7,606 nucleotides of DNA from positions 1 to 7,606 of the forward strand of contig CAKSVQ010000110.1 of the NCBI GenBank assembly GCA_934504065.1, written 5' to 3'. The notes beneath the pieces were generated by a model, which worked only from the letters and a program-made list of their open reading frames with translations, did no database searches and was not told the origin of the DNA. This document shows, piece after piece, positions 4,470 through 7,606 of the stretch (the first letter of the stretch is position 1; each line of letters begins with the position of its first letter). The DNA comes from an uncultured Dysosmobacter sp. (lineage in GTDB: Bacteria; Bacillota; Clostridia; Oscillospirales; Oscillospiraceae). The translations under genes were made by a program, and so were the position numbers.

Positions 4470-7106
4470 TCAGCCCTGCATGGCCTTGGCCGAGCTTTCC
4501 AGCTTGGCGATGAGTTCGCTGTACTTTGCGGCCTTCTCCTTTTCAGCGTTTACCACCGCTTCCGGCGCTTTGGAGACGAACTTCTCGTTAGAGAGTTTCT
4601 GCTCCACGATGCGCAGGCCGTTTTTGGCCTTTTCGATCTCCTTATTGATGCGCTCCAGCTCGGCGGCAATGTCCACCAGCTCTGCCATGGGCATATAGGC
4701 CGTTGCGTTGTGCGTGACCACAGACACCATTTTCGCCGCGTCTGCAGGCGCGCTTTCGGCAAACGTCACCGCGCTGGCATAGGCCAGACGCTGGATGAAG
4801 TGCAGTCCCTGCTGATAGACCTCCGGCGTAGCGGTGACCAGCAGCACTTCCGCTTTTTTGGAAGGCGGCACGTTCATCTCGGCGCGGCGGACACGGATGG
4901 CCTTGATGGTATCCATCACGGCCTCCATAGCAGTCTCCTCGGCGGGGAAGTGCAGGCTTTCCTGATACTCCGGCCACTGGGCGGTCATGATGAAGTCGCC
5001 CTCATGCGGCAGCGCCTGGAAAATTTCCTCGGTGATGAAGGGCATGAAGGGGTGCAGCAGCTTCAAAAGCTGGATCAGCACATAGCACAGCACGTTCTGC
5101 GCCACCAGCTTGGACTGCTCGTCCTCGCCGTTCAGACGGGTCTTGGTCAGTTCGATATACCAGTCGCAGTACGTGTCCCAAATGAAGTCGTAGACCTTGG
5201 CGGAGGCCACACCGATCTCATAGGCGTCCAGATTTTCCGTGACCTCCTTGACCAGCGTGTTCAGCTTGGAGAGCACCCACTTGTCCTCAGGGGCAAGCGC
5301 TTCGGCCGCGGGCAGAGTGCAATGGTCAATGGTCAGGTTCATCATCACAAAGCGGCTGGCGTTCCAGATCTTATTGGCGAAGTTGCGCATAGCCTCGCAC
5401 TTTTCGGTATAGAACCGGGTGTCGTTTCCGGGGCTGTTTCCGGTGATGAGGTTGAAGCGCAGCGCGTCGGCGCCGTATTTCTCGGCGATCTCCAGCGGAT
5501 CGATGCCGTTGCCCAGCGACTTGGACATCTTGCGGCCCTTGTCGTCCCGCACCAGACCGTGGATCAAAACCGTGTGGAACGGAATTTTCTTCATCTGCTC
5601 GCAGCCGGAGAAGATCATGCGAGCCACCCAGAAGAAAATAATGTCGTAGCCGGTGACCATCACGGACGTGGGGTAGTAATAGGCAAGGTCCTCCGTCTTA
5701 TCCGGCCAGCCCAGCGTGGAGAAGGGCCACAGCGCGGAAGAGAACCAGGTATCCAGCACATCAGGGTCCCGGGTGAGGTGGGTGCAGCCACACTTTTCGC
5801 ACTTCGTCGGGTCCTCCCGGCTGACATTGATGTGGCCGCACTCGTCGCAGTACCACGCGGGGATCTGGTGGCCCCACCACAGCTGGCGGGAAATGCACCA
5901 GTCATGGACGTTTTCCATCCAGTTGATATAGGTCTTGGAGAAGCGCTCGGGAACGAACTTCACCTCGCCGTCCTTCACCACCCGCAGCGCCTCTTTGGCC
6001 AGCGGCTCCATTTTCACGAACCACTGGGCGGAGATCAAAGGCTCCACGTCGTTATGGCAGCGGTAGCAGGTGCCCACATTGTGGGAATAGGGCTCGGTCT
6101 TGACCAGATACCCCTGCTCCTCCAAGTCCTTTACGATGGCCTTGCGGCACTCATAGCGGTCCATTCCGTTGTACTTTCCGCCGTTTTCATTGATCTTGCC
6201 GTCGTCGGCGATGACGCGGATGACCTCCAGATTGTGGCGCAGACCCACCTCAAAGTCGTTGGGGTCGTGGGCGGGGGTCATCTTCACCGCGCCGGTGCCG
6301 AAGCCGATCTCGCAGTATTCGTCGCCCACGATGGGAATTTCCCGGTTCATGATGGGCAGGATACACTTCTTGCCGATAAGGTGCTTGAACTTCTCGTCAT
6401 TGGGGTTCACCGCCACGCCGGTATCGCCCATCATGGTCTCAGGACGGGTGGTGGCCACCACAATGTCGCCGGAGCCGTCCGATAGCGGATAGCGGATATA
6501 CCACAGGTGGCCGGGCTTGTCCACATACTCCACCTCGGCGTCGCTCAAGGCCGTGACGCAGTGGGGGCACCAGTTGATGATGCGGCTGCCCTTGTAGATC
6601 AGGCCCTTGTCATACAGCTCGCAGAACGTCTCGCGGACGGCCTTGGAACAGCCCTCGTCCATGGTGAAGCGGGAACGGCTCCAGTCGCAGGAAACGCCCA
6701 GCTTTTTCTGCTGCTCCACAATGCGGCCGCCGTACTTTTCCTTCCACTGCCACACCCGCTCAAGGAACTTCTCGCGGCCCAGGTCATACCGGGTCTTGCC
6801 CTCTTTCACGCGCAGTTCCTCTTCTACCTTGATCTGGGTGGCGATGCCTGCGTGGTCCGTTCCGGGCAGCCACAGCGCGGAATATCCCTGCATCCGCTTG
6901 AAACGGGTGAGAATATCCTGCAGCGTAGAGTCCATGGCGTGGCCCATATGGAGCTGGCCCGTCACGTTGGGCGGCGGCATCACGATGGAAAAGGGCTTTT
7001 TCTTGGGGTCGGGGTCGCCGTTGAAGCAGTGGTTGTCCTCCCACATCTTATAAATGCGGGACTCCACCTGCTGCGGCTCATACACCTTCGGCAGTTCTTT
7101 GTTCAT
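4470..7106 (-). CDS. valS: Valine--tRNA ligase (ValRS)
   Basis: An 878-residue class I aminoacyl-tRNA synthetase that charges tRNA-Val with valine using ATP in the cytoplasm and edits misactivated threonine. The length is normal for bacterial ValRS. In order: [14 protein letters not shown] (44-57) with the HIGH-type ATP motif HMGH (53-56); the CP1 editing domain with [15 protein letters not shown] (219-233) and [11 protein letters not shown] (278-288); Cys pairs at 180/183, 347/350, 420/423 and 436/439 that probably bind zinc; the KMSKS loop [10 protein letters not shown] (524-533); a helical anticodon-binding domain (about 605-750) including DWYIELTK; and a C-terminal coiled coil (about 808-873) rich in Glu and Lys. 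Start ATG 7106 has AGGAGAG just upstream. The gene follows the YcxB-like gene by only 24 bases, so it is probably co-transcribed from a promoter outside the window. It is intact, with no frameshift. Confidence 0.99.
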   Translation of the reverse strand: MNKELPKVYEPQQVESRIYKMWEDNHCFNGDPDPKKKPFSIVMPPPNVTGQLHMGHAMDSTLQDILTRFKRMQGYSALWLPGTDHAGIATQIKVEEELRVKEGKTRYDLGREKFLERVWQWKEKYGGRIVEQQKKLGVSCDWSRSRFTMDEGCSKAVRETFCELYDKGLIYKGSRIINWCPHCVTALSDAEVEYVDKPGHLWYIRYPLSDGSGDIVVATTRPETMMGDTGVAVNPNDEKFKHLIGKKCILPIMNREIPIVGDEYCEIGFGTGAVKMTPAHDPNDFEVGLRHNLEVIRVIADDGKINENGGKYNGMDRYECRKAIVKDLEEQGYLVKTEPYSHNVGTCYRCHNDVEPLISAQWFVKMEPLAKEALRVVKDGEVKFVPERFSKTYINWMENVHDWCISRQLWWGHQIPAWYCDECGHINVSREDPTKCEKCGCTHLTRDPDVLDTWFSSALWPFSTLGWPDKTEDLAYYYPTSVMVTGYDIIFFWVARMIFSGCEQMKKIPFHTVLIHGLVRDDKGRKMSKSLGNGIDPLEIAEKYGADALRFNLITGNSPGNDTRFYTEKCEAMRNFANKIWNASRFVMMNLTIDHCTLPAAEALAPEDKWVLSKLNTLVKEVTENLDAYEIGVASAKVYDFIWDTYCDWYIELTKTRLNGEDEQSKLVAQNVLCYVLIQLLKLLHPFMPFITEEIFQALPHEGDFIMTAQWPEYQESLHFPAEETAMEAVMDTIKAIRVRRAEMNVPPSKKAEVLLVTATPEVYQQGLHFIQRLAYASAVTFAESAPADAAKMVSVVTHNATAYMPMAELVDIAAELERINKEIEKAKNGLRIVEQKLSNEKFVSKAPEAVVNAEKEKAAKYSELIAKLESSAKAMQG

Positions 7107-7130
7107 GTTGACTCTCCTATCTGAAAATGG

Positions 7131-7606
7131 TTATTTGATATTTTTCACAGCTTTTCCGGTTTTTGATTCCAAAAAGGCAGAAAATTCCGCTGCGTCTCCC
7201 TCTGTGAACGCATTCTTCTGCACCACGCGCCACGTCTGCGGGAAAATCAGATACCAGCGGAACATATCCTCCCACACATCCGCCAGCGCGGAATAGGTAT
7301 AGTGCTTATTGCCGGAGGATTCCTGCACGGAAAAGCCCTCTTCTTCAAAGGTGAAGCGCACAACGCTCTCCGGCACGGTCTTTTGCAGCTTCCGCGCCAT
7401 GGTGCTGTTTTGCAGGGATGCGGCAGCGGACTTGATCCGAAAGCCCCACACGCCGAAATATACCAGCGCCGCACCCAGCGCGGTCAACAGGTCCAGGCGG
7501 CCCGCAATCAGGCTCATCACGATCAGCACCGCGCCGAAAACTGCCATTGCCAGCCCCAGCACCTGGCTCACCCGCCAGACGCCCCGCACAATGGGACCCA
7601 TGATCC
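7131..7606 (-). CDS. YcxB-like membrane protein, probably 5'-partial at the window edge
   Basis: At least 156 residues are read from a possible ATG at 7601. The frame stays open to the window edge (the codon before the ATG is ATC), no ribosome site can be seen in the five remaining bases, and family members usually have a further N-terminal stretch. The true start is therefore probably outside. Counting from that ATG, two membrane helices are visible (about 11-33 and 37-56), followed by a cytoplasmic domain, with VVRFTFEEEGFSVQESSG (80-97), SALADVWE (104-111) and WRVVQKNAFTEGDAAEFSAF (124-143). This fits the YcxB-like C-terminal domain, whose pattern is a beta strand, a tryptophan-containing turn and a final K-x-F/helix unit. 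The function is not known. The stop is 24 bases before valS, so the two probably share a transcript. Whether the pairing has meaning is unclear. Confidence 0.78.
   Translation of the reverse strand, partial: IMGPIVRGVWRVSQVLGLAMAVFGAVLIVMSLIAGRLDLLTALGAALVYFGVWGFRIKSAAASLQNSTMARKLQKTVPESVVRFTFEEEGFSVQESSGNKHYTYSALADVWEDMFRWYLIFPQTWRVVQKNAFTEGDAAEFSAFLESKTGKAVKNIK

Noticed and set aside
4710..6485. Long plus-strand open frame of 591 codons opposite valS
   Set aside because: It lies wholly inside the valS gene on the other strand, reads as His/Gly/Val/Leu-rich low-similarity sequence typical of antisense frames in GC-rich DNA, and has no recognisable domain. ValS itself is unambiguous.
1..7606. 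CRISPR array, insertion sequence, prophage, toxin-antitoxin or defence system
   Set aside because: No spaced direct repeats, no transposase or integrase, no terminal repeats, and every gene with a recognisable family is a chromosomal metabolic, regulatory or housekeeping type.

Overview
The window is an ordinary-looking stretch of chromosome from a GC-rich anaerobic Firmicute. The protein styles (a DUF1015 protein beside ThrH, a DUF378 protein, a YcxB-like protein, a ValRS with Firmicute-type zinc knuckles) and the compact operons with strong Shine-Dalgarno sites fit the Clostridia, probably Oscillospiraceae-type gut bacteria. That placement is inference from protein character and base composition, not from a marker-gene comparison.

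Layout: almost everything is on the minus strand, so transcription runs from right to left. From the right edge: a YcxB-like membrane protein (7131-7606, 5' end probably outside the window), then valS (4470-7106) 24 bases downstream. A bidirectional hairpin terminator (4419-4448) separates valS from a small plus-strand DUF378 membrane protein (4192-4413), which converges on it. The 198-base gap 3994-4191 holds a strong promoter for a leftward two-gene operon: thrH (phosphoserine phosphatase/homoserine phosphotransferase, 3394-3993) and a DUF1015 protein (2090-3370). A terminator at 2042-2077 follows. Then come a LysR-family regulator (1114-2004), another strong hairpin (1061-1097), a clear promoter (998-1026), and an operon of a flavodoxin (429-941) directly abutting an acetyltransferase gene (1-428, cut by the left edge).

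How the genes work together: thrH and the DUF1015 gene are likely co-transcribed and point to serine/phosphoserine metabolism. The LysR protein is the obvious candidate regulator of the flavodoxin-acetyltransferase operon that begins just downstream of it. ValS is housekeeping; its control region, such as a T-box, is not in the 24-base gap upstream and would have to lie beyond the right edge.

I see no mobile element, CRISPR array, tRNA, rRNA, toxin-antitoxin or defence module, and no compelling undescribed multi-gene system. The most interesting item is the ThrH-DUF1015 pair, where an enzyme of known function sits with an uncharacterised conserved family. All gaps between genes are under 300 bases.
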